From positions 1-46,982 of the IMG/VR virus record IMGVR_UViG_3300030746_000023: a stretch of DNA of 46,982 nt; one strand, 5' to 3'. A program made the translations under genes and the position numbers. Source of the stretch: a virus. Under the pieces are notes generated by a model. That model saw only the letters and a program-made list of their open reading frames with translations. It was not told the DNA's origin and did not search any database. This document shows, piece after piece, positions 7,245 through 15,757 of the stretch. Position 1 is the stretch's first letter; the number at the start of each line of letters is the position of its first letter.

Positions 7245-9074
7245 TCAATGGCACTCTGCCCAGTTGAGTCCAACTTTGTAGTTACCCGTGAGCGGGACTT
7301 TAAATCCAATAGCAAGCCCTGCACTTGTGATTGCGTCAACACAGGTCTTTCCAACTTCCTCAGAATCCTCGGTCTTTGCATCAAGTTGTCCTTCATCATG
7401 AATGTTACCCACATAGAAGCCATCAAGCCCGCGCCGTTTAATCTCATTACGGGCTATGATAGCCGCCTTCTTCATAACTATTGCCCCCGCACTTTGGAGC
7501 TTATAATTAAGGCTAGCGCTTTTGGAGTGGCACCTGACGAATCCCCCATCAATAGTTCGGAGAAGTCCGCCAGTTCCTCGAAACTCATCTTGGATATCTG
7601 CGACCAATCTGGCCAGTCCGGGCGTACCTTTTTCAAGGACTCCACGAGCCCATTTACCGTATGGTCCAGCTTCACCTTTACGAAGTTCAGGTTTAAGCGT
7701 GACTCCGAGTTTACCATCTCCAGCTCCATAGAGATAAGCGTAGAATCCATTCTTGACCGTGAGATCACGCATTTCATCTGGGAGTTCGAGGTTTCTAGTG
7801 TTAAGGAGGTGGGGGTCTCCTGTAGTGAAGAGAAGGGTGGCCTCAGCATTGTTAAGATACTCAGCAAACATACGCATTTCAAGGCCGCTGGCATCATAGC
7901 CAACTTCTCGTCGGTTGGGTCTAGCTTGCCAGAGCCTTCGACATTCAATTCCATACTTTACCTTCTGCTTTGCCTTAGGGATATTGGCTGTGTTTGGACC
8001 AAAATGTGTCATCCGACGGGTTGTTGCACCACAAGTCAGAACACTACCGTGCATACAACTGTCTTCATAGTTAACATTATTCAACCAAGTGTCAATCATA
8101 GATGACCGACCCTGAAGTACAAGCCACTCAGCAATAGCAGTTGCTTCAGGTCTTCTCGAACTCTCAGCGAACGCTAGAAGGCTTTCTTCGTCAACCTTGG
8201 GGAAACCCTTCTCAGTGAAATCTTGGGGTTCCCAACCTAGTCCAAGTAGGCGTTCTACTCTCTGCTTAGGCGATCCAATATTGAAGGCTTGCCAATCGAG
8301 AGTGCTGTAGGTTCCGTCTCCGTTTTCACGGAGTTCAGGATATGTTGCAAGGTGCCTGAGGCGGCTCGCATATTCTCCTCCGTCCGCTTTAACTCTTCGA
8401 TTGTATGTTCCGACAACTTCAAGCTTGGGTGGGAATAGCTCCAGTATTGGACCTTCCAGAGCTGCTTGCTCAGCTCGGAGTTGACCGACAAGAGATTGTG
8501 CACCTGGGATGTCAAATGCCCAACCAGCTCGCTTTTGCTCATCTACTACCTCTCTGATTTCATGTTCAATTTCACAAGACAGCTCACTAAAACCAAGCCG
8601 CAACATACGCTGCCACAGAGCACGAGCCACTTTCTTTCCGAGCCGAACGTCTTGTTGGCAATACCTGTCCATTTCGGGGCTGTAGCCACTGAAGTCGTCG
8701 AACTGCCCTTTCGGGTCTCCAAGACGTTCGCCCCAAGCTTCCAGGCTGTGGCCGCCGCTGAGAGCAGGATCGTACAGGTATGAAAGAACAAGAGTGTCGA
8801 CGATATTACCAGTGTGAATGGGAGCGCCAACCAATCTCGCCGTGTGAGGTCCGTCGTAACTGATCGCGTTATGACCGACAAAATATACCCCCTGTCCCCG
8901 TAGTTCATCGAAAAATCTCCGTATCGCATCATGGCCAACGAAACTATGAACTTCATCAGAGTCCATTCGACTGGCACACATCATCCAAAGTTTAGATGGG
9001 TACAGGCTGTCTGCTTCGCAGTCTATGTACCAATATTTGTGATAGTCCTCAACGCGGGGAAGGTATTTTACCAT
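7245..9074 (-). CDS. T7-like family A DNA polymerase with 3'-5' exonuclease
   Basis: 609 residues. Exonuclease motifs: YIDCEAD (Asp18, Glu20), GHNAISYD (Asn69, Asp74) and YCQQD (Tyr138, Asp142), so proofreading should be active. Polymerase motif A is GYDASGLEMR (Asp394), motif B includes Lys441 and Tyr445 before LYGAG, and motif C is NIHDEG (His559-Asp560-Glu561). Shorter than T7 gp5 (704 aa). The start overlaps the primase-helicase stop by 7 nt. Acts with the gp4-like helicase and gp2.5-like SSB encoded on either side, forming a T7-type replisome. Confidence 0.96.
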   Translation of the reverse strand: MVKYLPRVEDYHKYWYIDCEADSLYPSKLWMMCASRMDSDEVHSFVGHDAIRRFFDELRGQGVYFVGHNAISYDGPHTARLVGAPIHTGNIVDTLVLSYLYDPALSGGHSLEAWGERLGDPKGQFDDFSGYSPEMDRYCQQDVRLGKKVARALWQRMLRLGFSELSCEIEHEIREVVDEQKRAGWAFDIPGAQSLVGQLRAEQAALEGPILELFPPKLEVVGTYNRRVKADGGEYASRLRHLATYPELRENGDGTYSTLDWQAFNIGSPKQRVERLLGLGWEPQDFTEKGFPKVDEESLLAFAESSRRPEATAIAEWLVLQGRSSMIDTWLNNVNYEDSCMHGSVLTCGATTRRMTHFGPNTANIPKAKQKVKYGIECRRLWQARPNRREVGYDASGLEMRMFAEYLNNAEATLLFTTGDPHLLNTRNLELPDEMRDLTVKNGFYAYLYGAGDGKLGVTLKPELRKGEAGPYGKWARGVLEKGTPGLARLVADIQDEFRGTGGLLRTIDGGFVRCHSKSASLNYKLQSAGAIVMKKAAIIARNEIKRRGLDGFYVGNIHDEGQLDAKTEDSEEVGKTCVDAITSAGLAIGFKVPLTGNYKVGLNWAECH

Positions 9075-10675
9075 GAATGCTCAACTATTGTAGTTCCTCC
9101 GTTGTTGTACTGTATAATCTGTTCTTTGTCTAGTTCTGTGAGTCGCCCGGTGAATTCGTTATAATGAAGGTAAGCGCCAGGACCAGTCCTGCCACAAAAC
9201 CTGTTCTTTTCTACAATAAGTTTCACCACATTACGCCTCCACGGGTCTTCGGAGAGACGTTCTCTATGAAGTTTGATTACAATATTGGCCAGTTGTTCCA
9301 CACCAGCAGTGCCCCTAATTTGACCCTGCCTATTCTGGTGTATTACAGCAAGTACCGCGATATTTAATTCCATTGTCAAAGTTTTGAGCTTAGTGCTAAT
9401 CTCATCTAGTTGCTTACGCTCATCCCCTGATTGATCAGACACGACAATACTAAGATGGTCCAAGATAATATACTTGCAACCAAGATTGTGCATATGGCGG
9501 ACTTTATTGAGTATCTCCTGAATGGAGTTACTCCCGAAATGATCATAAATAACCAGCTTGTCAGTATTAACACTCCGATCAAAATACTCACGCATCTCCT
9601 CCTGTTTAATTGTGTCCCTTACATCTGGAAGATGGAGAGGTAGATTAGCCTCAAGTGACATCAAACCTAGTGCTGTGTCGCCGTTAGTCTCTTCCAGGTG
9701 AAGGAGTCCGATACCCGCATCGGGGCTAACCTTACGGATATTGAACTCTATTTCCTTGAGTACTGATGTCTTTCCAACACCTGTTTCCGCAGTGAAGACC
9801 ACGAACTCCGAAAGCCTAATGCCGTATGTCTGAGTATTAAGCAAGTCCCAGGGATACGGTACTGTCTCATACGCCTTCCGTTCGCTGATCTCACCCCACA
9901 TGTCGCGGCCAAGTTTGAGGCCGCTTGGAGTAAACGTCGGGCTGGACCACCATTCACGGTTGAACTGCTCCCGCTTACCAGCTTTAAGATAGTCGTTCGG
10001 GTCTTTGCCGTCTGCAAGAGTAAGAATCTTAACCTTGCCGATGGGGAACATACCAGCCACAGCAAGAGCCGCCTCTTGGCCGGGGTAACGGATTTGTCCC
10101 GTTCTCTCATTTACTTTCGGATCGTCCCTGTCGAAGCAGACAACGACGTTTGCAAAGCTGTTAAGGTATTCAAAGTTGTCTGCAACATCTCGACTAGCTC
10201 CGTCCGCTCCATATCGAACAGACACGACCGGCCACCTGCTTCCCATGAGCTCAAATGCCGCGCAAGCGTCATATTCGCCTTCAACAATTGTAATGAACTT
10301 CGCACTACCTCCAGGAAAAAGCTGGCTTCCGAAGAGTCCGGAGTGTTTGATGTCACCTTCAACATTAAATTCTTTATCAGGGTGTCTGACCTTGTTTGCA
10401 AGGTGTTTTCCATCATTGAAATATGGGAAGTATGTCGTGTCACCATTACGCCAAATGCCATACTTCTCAGCACTGGCGCGGGATATCTTTCGATCAGTTA
10501 AATCTTTGTAGTCTTTACCGAGTTCTGTGAGGATATTACTGTCCTCCTTCTTATTGTTATTCGGAAATGTCGTGTTACCGCAACTGAAGCAATGAGTGTG
10601 TCCATCATCATACAAAGAATTGGCATCACTACTATCACATTCGTTACAGGCAATGTGCCTTAGAAACTGACTTAT
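9068..10675 (-). CDS. T7 gp4-like primase-helicase, with probable ATA start
   Basis: About 535 residues. Zinc-binding domain: Cys10/Cys13 (ACNEC) and Cys29/Cys32 (CFSC), with the same 16-residue offset as T7 gp4. Toprim primase: TIVEGEYDA and CFDRDD. RecA-like helicase: Walker A AETGVGKT, Walker B YIILDHLS, and VIHQNR. The nearest standard start, TTG at 10615, would delete the first Cys pair. The frame upstream (SQFLRHIACNECDSSDAN) matches the T7 N-terminus and holds no ATG, GTG, TTG or CTG back to a stop at 10690. ATA at 10675-10673, ten bases after GAGG, is the likely initiator; ATT at 10654-10652, within the conserved HIAC segment, is a less likely alternative. The product is certain; the start is inferred. 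Confidence 0.94.
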   Translation of the reverse strand: MSQFLRHIACNECDSSDANSLYDDGHTHCFSCGNTTFPNNNKKEDSNILTELGKDYKDLTDRKISRASAEKYGIWRNGDTTYFPYFNDGKHLANKVRHPDKEFNVEGDIKHSGLFGSQLFPGGSAKFITIVEGEYDACAAFELMGSRWPVVSVRYGADGASRDVADNFEYLNSFANVVVCFDRDDPKVNERTGQIRYPGQEAALAVAGMFPIGKVKILTLADGKDPNDYLKAGKREQFNREWWSSPTFTPSGLKLGRDMWGEISERKAYETVPYPWDLLNTQTYGIRLSEFVVFTAETGVGKTSVLKEIEFNIRKVSPDAGIGLLHLEETNGDTALGLMSLEANLPLHLPDVRDTIKQEEMREYFDRSVNTDKLVIYDHFGSNSIQEILNKVRHMHNLGCKYIILDHLSIVVSDQSGDERKQLDEISTKLKTLTMELNIAVLAVIHQNRQGQIRGTAGVEQLANIVIKLHRERLSEDPWRRNVVKLIVEKNRFCGRTGPGAYLHYNEFTGRLTELDKEQIIQYNNGGTTIVEHSW

Positions 10676-10893
10676 TTTATAATGGCCTCATAGTAAACAT
10701 AAAAAAGACCGTGCCAATATGCTCTGAGATTTTTGTTAGGATAAGCTACTCTAAGAGCTTTGTTCATTTCGGAACAGCGTTCATTATTTGTTAATCCAGA
10801 CGGGACGTTGATAATTCTAATCTGACTACCTGGTAAAAGGTTACCTGCCTCAATAAGCCAATGACTCCAATCAGTTTTTACGGTAATTGTCAT
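10672..10893 (-). CDS. Hypothetical protein (73 aa)
   Basis: ATG with AAGGAAA seven bases upstream; overlaps the metallophosphoesterase by 23 nt at the 5' end and the primase-helicase by 4 nt at the 3' end. The product (MTITVKTDW...LRVAYPNKNLRAYWHGLFYVYYEA) has an alternating pattern compatible with a small alpha/beta domain. No family recognised. Confidence 0.6.
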   Translation of the reverse strand: MTITVKTDWSHWLIEAGNLLPGSQIRIINVPSGLTNNERCSEMNKALRVAYPNKNLRAYWHGLFYVYYEAIIK

Positions 10894-11407
10894 GCACTTT
10901 CCTTTTTAACGCTTCATGAATTTGAATTGGCGAGTAGTCTGTATGTTCAAGACTGACACACACATACCTTGGATCATCTATTTTCTGGTAGTGAAGGTGA
11001 CCATGGATGTTGGTTCCGAACCTTCCCACACTATCAGGATGTATAGGTATGTGGGAAAGAATGACCTTATTACCTTCGCCGTCCTTTTGAACCACATACG
11101 AACGAATGTCATCAAAGAACGGAAGATAGTCTGGCAACTTGAAAATATCATGATTGCCTTTGACTAGAACAAGGCGACCAACAAAGCGAGATAGCAAATG
11201 CCTGCTATGCCGATTGATACACACGTCTCCAAGCATGTAGACCCGATCTTCGGGCTTGATAACTGCATTGTGACGTTGGATGATTGTTTCATCATGTTCC
11301 TCTATAGTTTTGAAAGGCCGAAGTGGCGTTCCGTCTTCTCGTTTGAAATTGAGAATATTAGCATGGCCAAGGTGATGGTCAGCAGCCACCCACGTCCTGC
11401 CGCTCAT
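10871..11407 (-). CDS. Calcineurin-like metallophosphoesterase
   Basis: 178 residues with the full motif series: ADHHLGHANIL, MLGDVC, KGNHD, SHIPIH and NIHGHLH. These carry the two-metal ligands of phosphoesterases of the YfcE/phage type. Likely a phosphodiesterase or phosphatase; substrate unknown. Begins with ATG overlapping the preceding stop by a base. Confidence 0.88.
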   Translation of the reverse strand: MSGRTWVAADHHLGHANILNFKREDGTPLRPFKTIEEHDETIIQRHNAVIKPEDRVYMLGDVCINRHSRHLLSRFVGRLVLVKGNHDIFKLPDYLPFFDDIRSYVVQKDGEGNKVILSHIPIHPDSVGRFGTNIHGHLHYQKIDDPRYVCVSLEHTDYSPIQIHEALKRKVHDNYRKN

Positions 11408-11631
11408 TATGGATTAGGTTCTCCTTCATAAATCTTCTCTCCGTAGAACCGGGTATTCCAGCCCTCATGCCAGTCCTCCCAGCGTTGATCCCGCAACCCA
11501 CCGTCCATCTGTGGAAACGGATTGTGATGACGACTAATTGAGCGAGCACAGGCTCCGTAGCCCTCAAGAAACTCCGTAGAGCGTTCAGCTCTGCCGAACT
11601 TGTCCGTCGAATGTTCCGCTGTCTTGGGCAC
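11407..11631 (-). CDS. Rmf/CrpP-like small protein
   Basis: 74 residues, GTG start with GGGAG seven bases upstream. The middle and end (FLEGYGACARSI...NPFP...RWEDWHEGWNTRF) resemble the ribosome modulation factor fold: a Gly-Tyr...Asn-Pro-Phe block followed by W..GW. Cellular Rmf silences ribosomes by forming 100S dimers. Phage relatives are common but uncharacterised. A role in biasing translation is possible but speculative. Confidence 0.5.
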   Translation of the reverse strand: MPKTAEHSTDKFGRAERSTEFLEGYGACARSISRHHNPFPQMDGGLRDQRWEDWHEGWNTRFYGEKIYEGEPNP

Positions 11632-11782
11632 GATTGATCTCCCTTACAGTATAACCACGTTTGGCAAGAGCAATTCGAAGATTTTGAAGGTCGTCCCAAG
11701 TACGTTGAAGATATTCAATAGCTTCAATTTTGTTACCCTCCTCGGCAATATTGTTAATGAATGCGGCATTGTATTTAGCCAC
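11585..11782 (-). CDS. Hypothetical helical protein (65 aa)
   Basis: GTG start with AAGGAG eight bases upstream. The sequence MAKYNAAFINNIAEEGNKIEAIEYLQRTWDD... is almost entirely predicted helix. Overlaps the next gene by 47 nt and the previous by 8 nt. No family recognised. Confidence 0.6.
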   Translation of the reverse strand: MAKYNAAFINNIAEEGNKIEAIEYLQRTWDDLQNLRIALAKRGYTVREINRAQDSGTFDGQVRQS

Positions 11783-12011
11783 TTATCGCTCTCCTTATTA
11801 GGGGATCAAACTGCGCAAGACGGATAGCGGACAAACTAGGGGCTTTGTTATAACCATTCCAATGATCTTGGTGGCGAAAGACTTGCCCAGCAACAGCGCT
11901 CTTAGTTATACCGAGCTTATTTGCACACTTACTAAATGAAAGACCAAAATAACGTAGGTCACGCAAAATGAGAAGTTGCTCTTTAGACCAATCAGGCCGT
12001 TGCTTGTTCAT
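11775..12011 (-). CDS. GcrA-like helix-turn-helix regulator
   Basis: 78 residues from ATG 12011. The pattern W-x3-QL-x2-LRDL-x3-GLSFSKCANKLG-x-TKSAVAGQV-x-R resembles the DNA-binding end of GcrA, the alphaproteobacterial cell-cycle regulator that cooperates with CcrM methylation and sigma70. The protein is much shorter than GcrA and lacks its C-terminal sigma-binding part. ATG overlaps the stop of the zinc-ribbon gene (ATGA). Could equally be a generic phage HTH protein. Confidence 0.55.
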   Translation of the reverse strand: MNKQRPDWSKEQLLILRDLRYFGLSFSKCANKLGITKSAVAGQVFRHQDHWNGYNKAPSLSAIRLAQFDPLIRRAISG

Positions 12012-12145
12012 CCCCAACCATCTTCAATAAGATCTTCATCTTGCTCTTCTTCATTAAAATATTCAACAGTTTCCTGTATAATCTCACTACAAGAAAGACA
12101 GTCCCAAAAACTATTAGTATCACGATCACAAATCGGGCAGCGCAT
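12008..12145 (-). CDS. Small zinc-ribbon protein (45 aa)
   Basis: Reading frame from ATG 12145 (TAATG overlap with the preceding stop, GGAG five bases upstream) to TGA 12010-12008 (ATGA overlap with the next gene). Two CxxC knuckles, RCPIC and DCLSC, ten residues apart, then a highly acidic tail (NEEEQDEDLIED). The well-placed signals on both sides argue that it is a real gene. Function unknown; a zinc ribbon with an acidic tail suggests binding to protein or nucleic-acid machinery. Confidence 0.7.
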   Translation of the reverse strand: MRCPICDRDTNSFWDCLSCSEIIQETVEYFNEEEQDEDLIEDGWG

Positions 12146-12519
12146 TACTTCTCCCGTACTTTCTTATATTCGTCTTGTTCTGGGAAGTTCTCTTCCATGT
12201 AGTCTAAAACAAACTGTTGTTGAACGGATTCAAGTGCTTGGGCGAGATTATGAAGACGCTGACGAACAGCCATAGTGGTTGCATATGGATCGGGAAAGAA
12301 GTTAACAATGTTGTCACAGCGTTCAGTCAGCTTCTTCTGCTGGGCTTCGTCAAGAGCCGGACCAAATTTGATAGTCGGGTTAGGCTTTCTCTTGGCTGAT
12401 CTTGACCTGATGAAGATAATATGTTGATTGTACTCACGCCTCTCAACAACCCAACCATATTTGTTAACAAGCTTACTTTCAAGATAAAGTGGAAGACTGT
12501 ATTTAGTCTTTAACTTCAT
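12145..12519 (-). CDS. Hypothetical protein downstream of the ATP-grasp gene (124 aa)
   Basis: ATG 12519 is chosen because it follows the ATP-grasp stop by seven bases; longer in-frame starts would lie entirely inside the ATP-grasp gene. N-terminal third beta-rich and basic (RRE...IIFIRSRSAKRKPN), the rest helical, ending EEKFP-like acidic and DEYKKVREK. No recognised family. Membership of the amidoligase operon is suggested by spacing only. Confidence 0.6.
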   Translation of the reverse strand: MKLKTKYSLPLYLESKLVNKYGWVVERREYNQHIIFIRSRSAKRKPNPTIKFGPALDEAQQKKLTERCDNIVNFFPDPYATTMAVRQRLHNLAQALESVQQQFVLDYMEENFPEQDEYKKVREK

Positions 12520-12526
12520 TGGTCCA

Positions 12527-13408
12527 CTACCAACCGAGATTGAGGTTGCGGATACCACTTCCAATTCCGGCCACGGAAGCAGGGGCGGCAACCCACAATC
12601 CAGGTCCAGCTTGTTGTTCTGCGGGCTTATGATCATAGGCAATTGCCTTCGGTTTAATACCGGTTCGTAAACTTTCTGCAAGACCTCTGAGGGCGACGCC
12701 GTACTGCTGAACAGTTGTCCCTTCGATGCCCGGTGCAGTATTAGCTTCCAGGACATAAAAATCTCCCTTTTTGTCCTCGATGATATCCAGACCACCAAAA
12801 TCCAAGCCCAGCGCCTTGATGGTCTGTATTGCCAAGGCGTCGCGTTTAGCACTAGGAATTATGTTCTTGCGCTGAAAGATAAAACCATTTTGCCAGGAAC
12901 GAACTTTCCAGCTAACAACTTCACGCTTAGGGTCACGGACCTTTTGTTGGGTGTCAATAATATCATATGGCGTTGCATGAACGCGAAATTCCTTTTCCTT
13001 GAAAATGTATTGGGTGTAGAGGGGAGCTTCTATGAGCTCATTACCTGGCTCTACTATTACAATACCATCGCCTTCATGGCCTGTCAAGGTCTTCCGGGCC
13101 ACAACCGTCTTGCCAGAAGCCAGCCACTCCTTGGCCACAGCCTTATTAGCTGTCCAAGGAACTGTGGGTATATTCTTTCCCGCCAGCATCTGAAATGTCA
13201 TTAGCTTATTAACAGCCTTAGCAACCGCACCCGGTTGATTTAGTGGCCGAAATTTAGTAACTGCAATAGCAGCGCGACATTTACCCCAGTTAACAATCAC
13301 ATCGTCCGGCTTAACAACCTTATTAAGATGAAGACGACGAAAACCCTCCTCTTTAGCGAGCAAGGCGGCTCCGTCGGACGGTCGGCCACTGTAAATCCAA
13401 ATGGTCAT
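12527..13408 (-). CDS. RimK-like ATP-grasp ligase
   Basis: 293 residues. ATP-grasp landmarks: VARKTLTGHEGDGI (nucleotide-binding strand and loop), LYTQYIFKEKEFRVH, and the metal-binding block GLDFGGLDII...FYVLEANTAPGIEGTT. Such enzymes activate a carboxylate as acyl phosphate and join it to an amine, as in RimK or D-Ala-D-Ala ligase. The C-terminal ~40 residues are an Ala/Gly/Pro-rich extension. ATGA overlap with the amidoligase upstream. Predicted to perform one ligation step of the amide product made by this operon. Confidence 0.88.
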   Translation of the reverse strand: MTIWIYSGRPSDGAALLAKEEGFRRLHLNKVVKPDDVIVNWGKCRAAIAVTKFRPLNQPGAVAKAVNKLMTFQMLAGKNIPTVPWTANKAVAKEWLASGKTVVARKTLTGHEGDGIVIVEPGNELIEAPLYTQYIFKEKEFRVHATPYDIIDTQQKVRDPKREVVSWKVRSWQNGFIFQRKNIIPSAKRDALAIQTIKALGLDFGGLDIIEDKKGDFYVLEANTAPGIEGTTVQQYGVALRGLAESLRTGIKPKAIAYDHKPAEQQAGPGLWVAAPASVAGIGSGIRNLNLGW

Positions 13409-14274
13409 TCGGTCAAAGCCCCTTCATTCCACGCAGAACAGAACGCCAAATCTTGAGCGATCCTCATGCCGTCTCGCAACATCTCTTCAAATCCAGCAAC
13501 CTTAAGATACTTGATAGCATATGGCCCAAGAGAATTCTTCAGGAATTCAGTCGAGTCCATCATGCTGAATTGCTGGATGATTGCAGTAGGATTTTGAAAT
13601 GTCCTAGCCCTTTCCTTGATCTGCTGGAGGGTACCAATCCAATGCATAAGACGACCCTCATGCAATGTGCATTCCAAGGACCGATACTCAATACTGCCAA
13701 ACTTCAACAGACTGGCGAAATTAATTGAACTATAGCGATTATTCTGTTGAATACCGAAGAAGTCTGAACCCTGGGAAATGGAGTTTACAAGTTCAACAAT
13801 TTGTCCCATCGCATCCTTGGCGCGGAAACAGAAATTATTACCAACTCTGTGTTCTCCGTTCTGAGACACTAGAAGTTCGTCAAGTATCACAGACAACACC
13901 ATCGAATTGTAGATGGTTCTGAATGATTCTTGAGAATAATTAACGTGAACATGGATTGAAGTCCGGTACGAGTCGAACACCTCAACCCCTGGACCGGTAA
14001 GGTAACCAAACAGAAGTTGGATAGCTTTCTCAGTATTTTTCAAATTATATGGTGAACGACTGACGTACTCAACAGCCTGAGATCCTGGTACGATTTTCCG
14101 AAGACTGCCATCATTATGTTGAGCCCACAAAATCTTAACCCGCTCTTCAGGGCTCATAATATTCTTGCCTTCGAGCTCAACTTCAATACCGAAAACGTCT
14201 GTCACACTAGCCGCATTCGCAATAGGAATATGACGAGTTAAGGTGTCGTCCAGTTTCATTCTCTTTGTAAGCAT
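13405..14274 (-). CDS. Amidoligase_2-type (glutamine-synthetase-like) amidoligase
   Basis: 289 residues. Characteristic blocks: FGIEVELEG (Glu31, Glu33 metal ligands), HNDGSLR, EYVSRSPY, RTSIHVHVN (His108, His110), NNFCFRA, NRYSSINF and FGSIEYRS. These match the Amidoligase_2 family of COOH-NH2 ligases described by Iyer, Aravind and colleagues. It would form an amide or peptide bond using ATP. Its substrates are unknown. Begins with a TAATG overlap with the upstream gene; ends in an ATGA overlap with the ATP-grasp gene. Confidence 0.88.
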   Translation of the reverse strand: MLTKRMKLDDTLTRHIPIANAASVTDVFGIEVELEGKNIMSPEERVKILWAQHNDGSLRKIVPGSQAVEYVSRSPYNLKNTEKAIQLLFGYLTGPGVEVFDSYRTSIHVHVNYSQESFRTIYNSMVLSVILDELLVSQNGEHRVGNNFCFRAKDAMGQIVELVNSISQGSDFFGIQQNNRYSSINFASLLKFGSIEYRSLECTLHEGRLMHWIGTLQQIKERARTFQNPTAIIQQFSMMDSTEFLKNSLGPYAIKYLKVAGFEEMLRDGMRIAQDLAFCSAWNEGALTE

Positions 14275-14903
14275 TATGCGAGAGCCTCCTGCAATGCTTC
14301 ATTGAGGTGTTTGTACTCATTCAAAATCTTGTACTCACCAAGATTACCATTAAGACTTACGCCAACCTTGGTACCACGATATTCAAGAATAAAATCCTGG
14401 TGGATGTAATCATACGACAATGCGAAATCCTTATGAAAAGCAATAGTCTTAGCTTCTTTGTCTTTCAAGACCTTTTCGACAACAGGAATTTCAGGATAAA
14501 CATTCTCTAGCATATTTACATACGGACGTGAAAAATTGAAATTCTCTTCTGGCATCATAACATTTTCTGAAGATGAAAAGCCGAGTTGGGAACGAATCAA
14601 ACCCTGCCGATATTGCTTGATTGGTTTTCTATACCACCAAAGACAGTGATTATTAGTATTGGCATAACCAATATTGTACTTCTTATATGTGAACGCTTTG
14701 TCTTCGAGATTTATATTTTTATTGCGCATATTGAAAGCACAGACGACTAGACGAAACTTATCTGGAATCTGTTCACTGTTATTAGGATCTATCTGATGAC
14801 TAACTTGCTTGACGAAAACAGCTTTATTCTCATAATAACAGATAGTTTGACTGAACTTGGAACTAACGTCTTCTAGGTTGTCGAACTGTATTTCCTTAGG
14901 CAT
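14274..14903 (-). CDS. Hypothetical protein between the two amidoligases (209 aa)
   Basis: Coupled by TAATG junctions on both sides to the two amidoligase genes, so almost certainly part of the same pathway. The sequence is rich in Asn, Lys, Tyr and Phe (SQTICYYENKAVFVKQ, FRLVVCAFNMRNKN, WWYRKPIKQYRQG). It is beta-rich in the first half, and ends with VGVSLNGNLGEYKILNEYKHLNEALQEA. No recognised motif or signal peptide. A substrate-binding or acceptor protein is a possibility only. Confidence 0.65.
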   Translation of the reverse strand: MPKEIQFDNLEDVSSKFSQTICYYENKAVFVKQVSHQIDPNNSEQIPDKFRLVVCAFNMRNKNINLEDKAFTYKKYNIGYANTNNHCLWWYRKPIKQYRQGLIRSQLGFSSSENVMMPEENFNFSRPYVNMLENVYPEIPVVEKVLKDKEAKTIAFHKDFALSYDYIHQDFILEYRGTKVGVSLNGNLGEYKILNEYKHLNEALQEALA

Positions 14904-15745
14904 TAAGCCGCCTTAAGTAGTGTTAGTGGATCCAAGTGCAAGTCACACTCGGGATAGTGTTCAGGCCAATCAACATCATTGGTGTTGATCACAGTCTGTG
15001 CGATGTCACCATAGTTGTCCTCGGCCCAGAGCCCGCTAAAGCCGTCGGCCATAGCGACCTGAGTAGTGTTATAGACCCAACGCATCAATGGGTCTGAATC
15101 CAACCATCTATTTGAGAGAACGCGATACTCCAACCCGTAGGATTTCGGACGAAACGCACCCGCTTTCCCGTATAGTGAACGACGAACCGGGTCTTTATCC
15201 CAAAAAAGTGAATACATCCCAAGATAGTAGTCCAACTGACGTGCAAAACGACAACAAAGCATGAACCAATCTTTATCCTCAATGTCTTTGTCCTCTGTCC
15301 AACCAATGTGAATGTGCCCGCTAGCGGTCCTGAAAGGCTCCCCAGCGGGATCGGGGGCCGGATTGGTAGTCATGGTCCAGCCACTATAGTCAGGGTTACA
15401 GCCGAGCTCCTGGGCATGACTAGGGACTTGAAACTTGAAGTAGTCTGGCTCAAACCGAGCAACAGGTTCAGCCACAACATTATAGCCGGGGACCATATTG
15501 ATCATGGTGTTCATAACGGATTGAATATTGTGAACAAACTCATCACAGGTTTTAGCAGGATCAATGTTAAACTCAAGTGCGGTTCCGTCAATTTGGACCG
15601 CCCCAAATGGAACTTTGTGAGGTTCCCACTTAGTTCCGGGAATTCTTGGTCCATGTTCCAGGTCGTCAGCAGACACAAAAGCACCCGTATTAGGGTTACG
15701 CATAAAGAGTTCTGGGTCGCAACCGACCAATACTGTTGATTTCAA
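14903..15745 (-). CDS. phiEco32-type COOH-NH2 ligase (glutamine-synthetase-like amidoligase)
   Basis: 280 residues. Recognisable blocks: VGCDPELF (Asp10, Glu12), GTKWEPHKV, GAVQIDGTALEFN, GCNPDYSGW, FRTASGHIHIGW (Arg139, His144, His146), DPVRRSLYGKAG-FRPKSYGLEYRVLSN. This is the ligase family named after phage phiEco32. TTG start with AAGGA eight bases upstream. With the Amidoligase_2 protein it gives the operon two different GS-like ligases. Expected to couple a carboxylate to an amine or ammonia, the ammonia possibly from the neighbouring amidotransferase. Confidence 0.92.
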   Translation of the reverse strand: MKSTVLVGCDPELFMRNPNTGAFVSADDLEHGPRIPGTKWEPHKVPFGAVQIDGTALEFNIDPAKTCDEFVHNIQSVMNTMINMVPGYNVVAEPVARFEPDYFKFQVPSHAQELGCNPDYSGWTMTTNPAPDPAGEPFRTASGHIHIGWTEDKDIEDKDWFMLCCRFARQLDYYLGMYSLFWDKDPVRRSLYGKAGAFRPKSYGLEYRVLSNRWLDSDPLMRWVYNTTQVAMADGFSGLWAEDNYGDIAQTVINTNDVDWPEHYPECDLHLDPLTLLKAA

Positions 15746-15757
15746 CTCTTGTTTCCT

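Noticed and set aside
7056-8105. 349-codon plus-strand frame opposite the polymerase
   Set aside because: Antisense shadow of the polymerase, which has all catalytic motifs; no plus-strand gene occurs in this arm.
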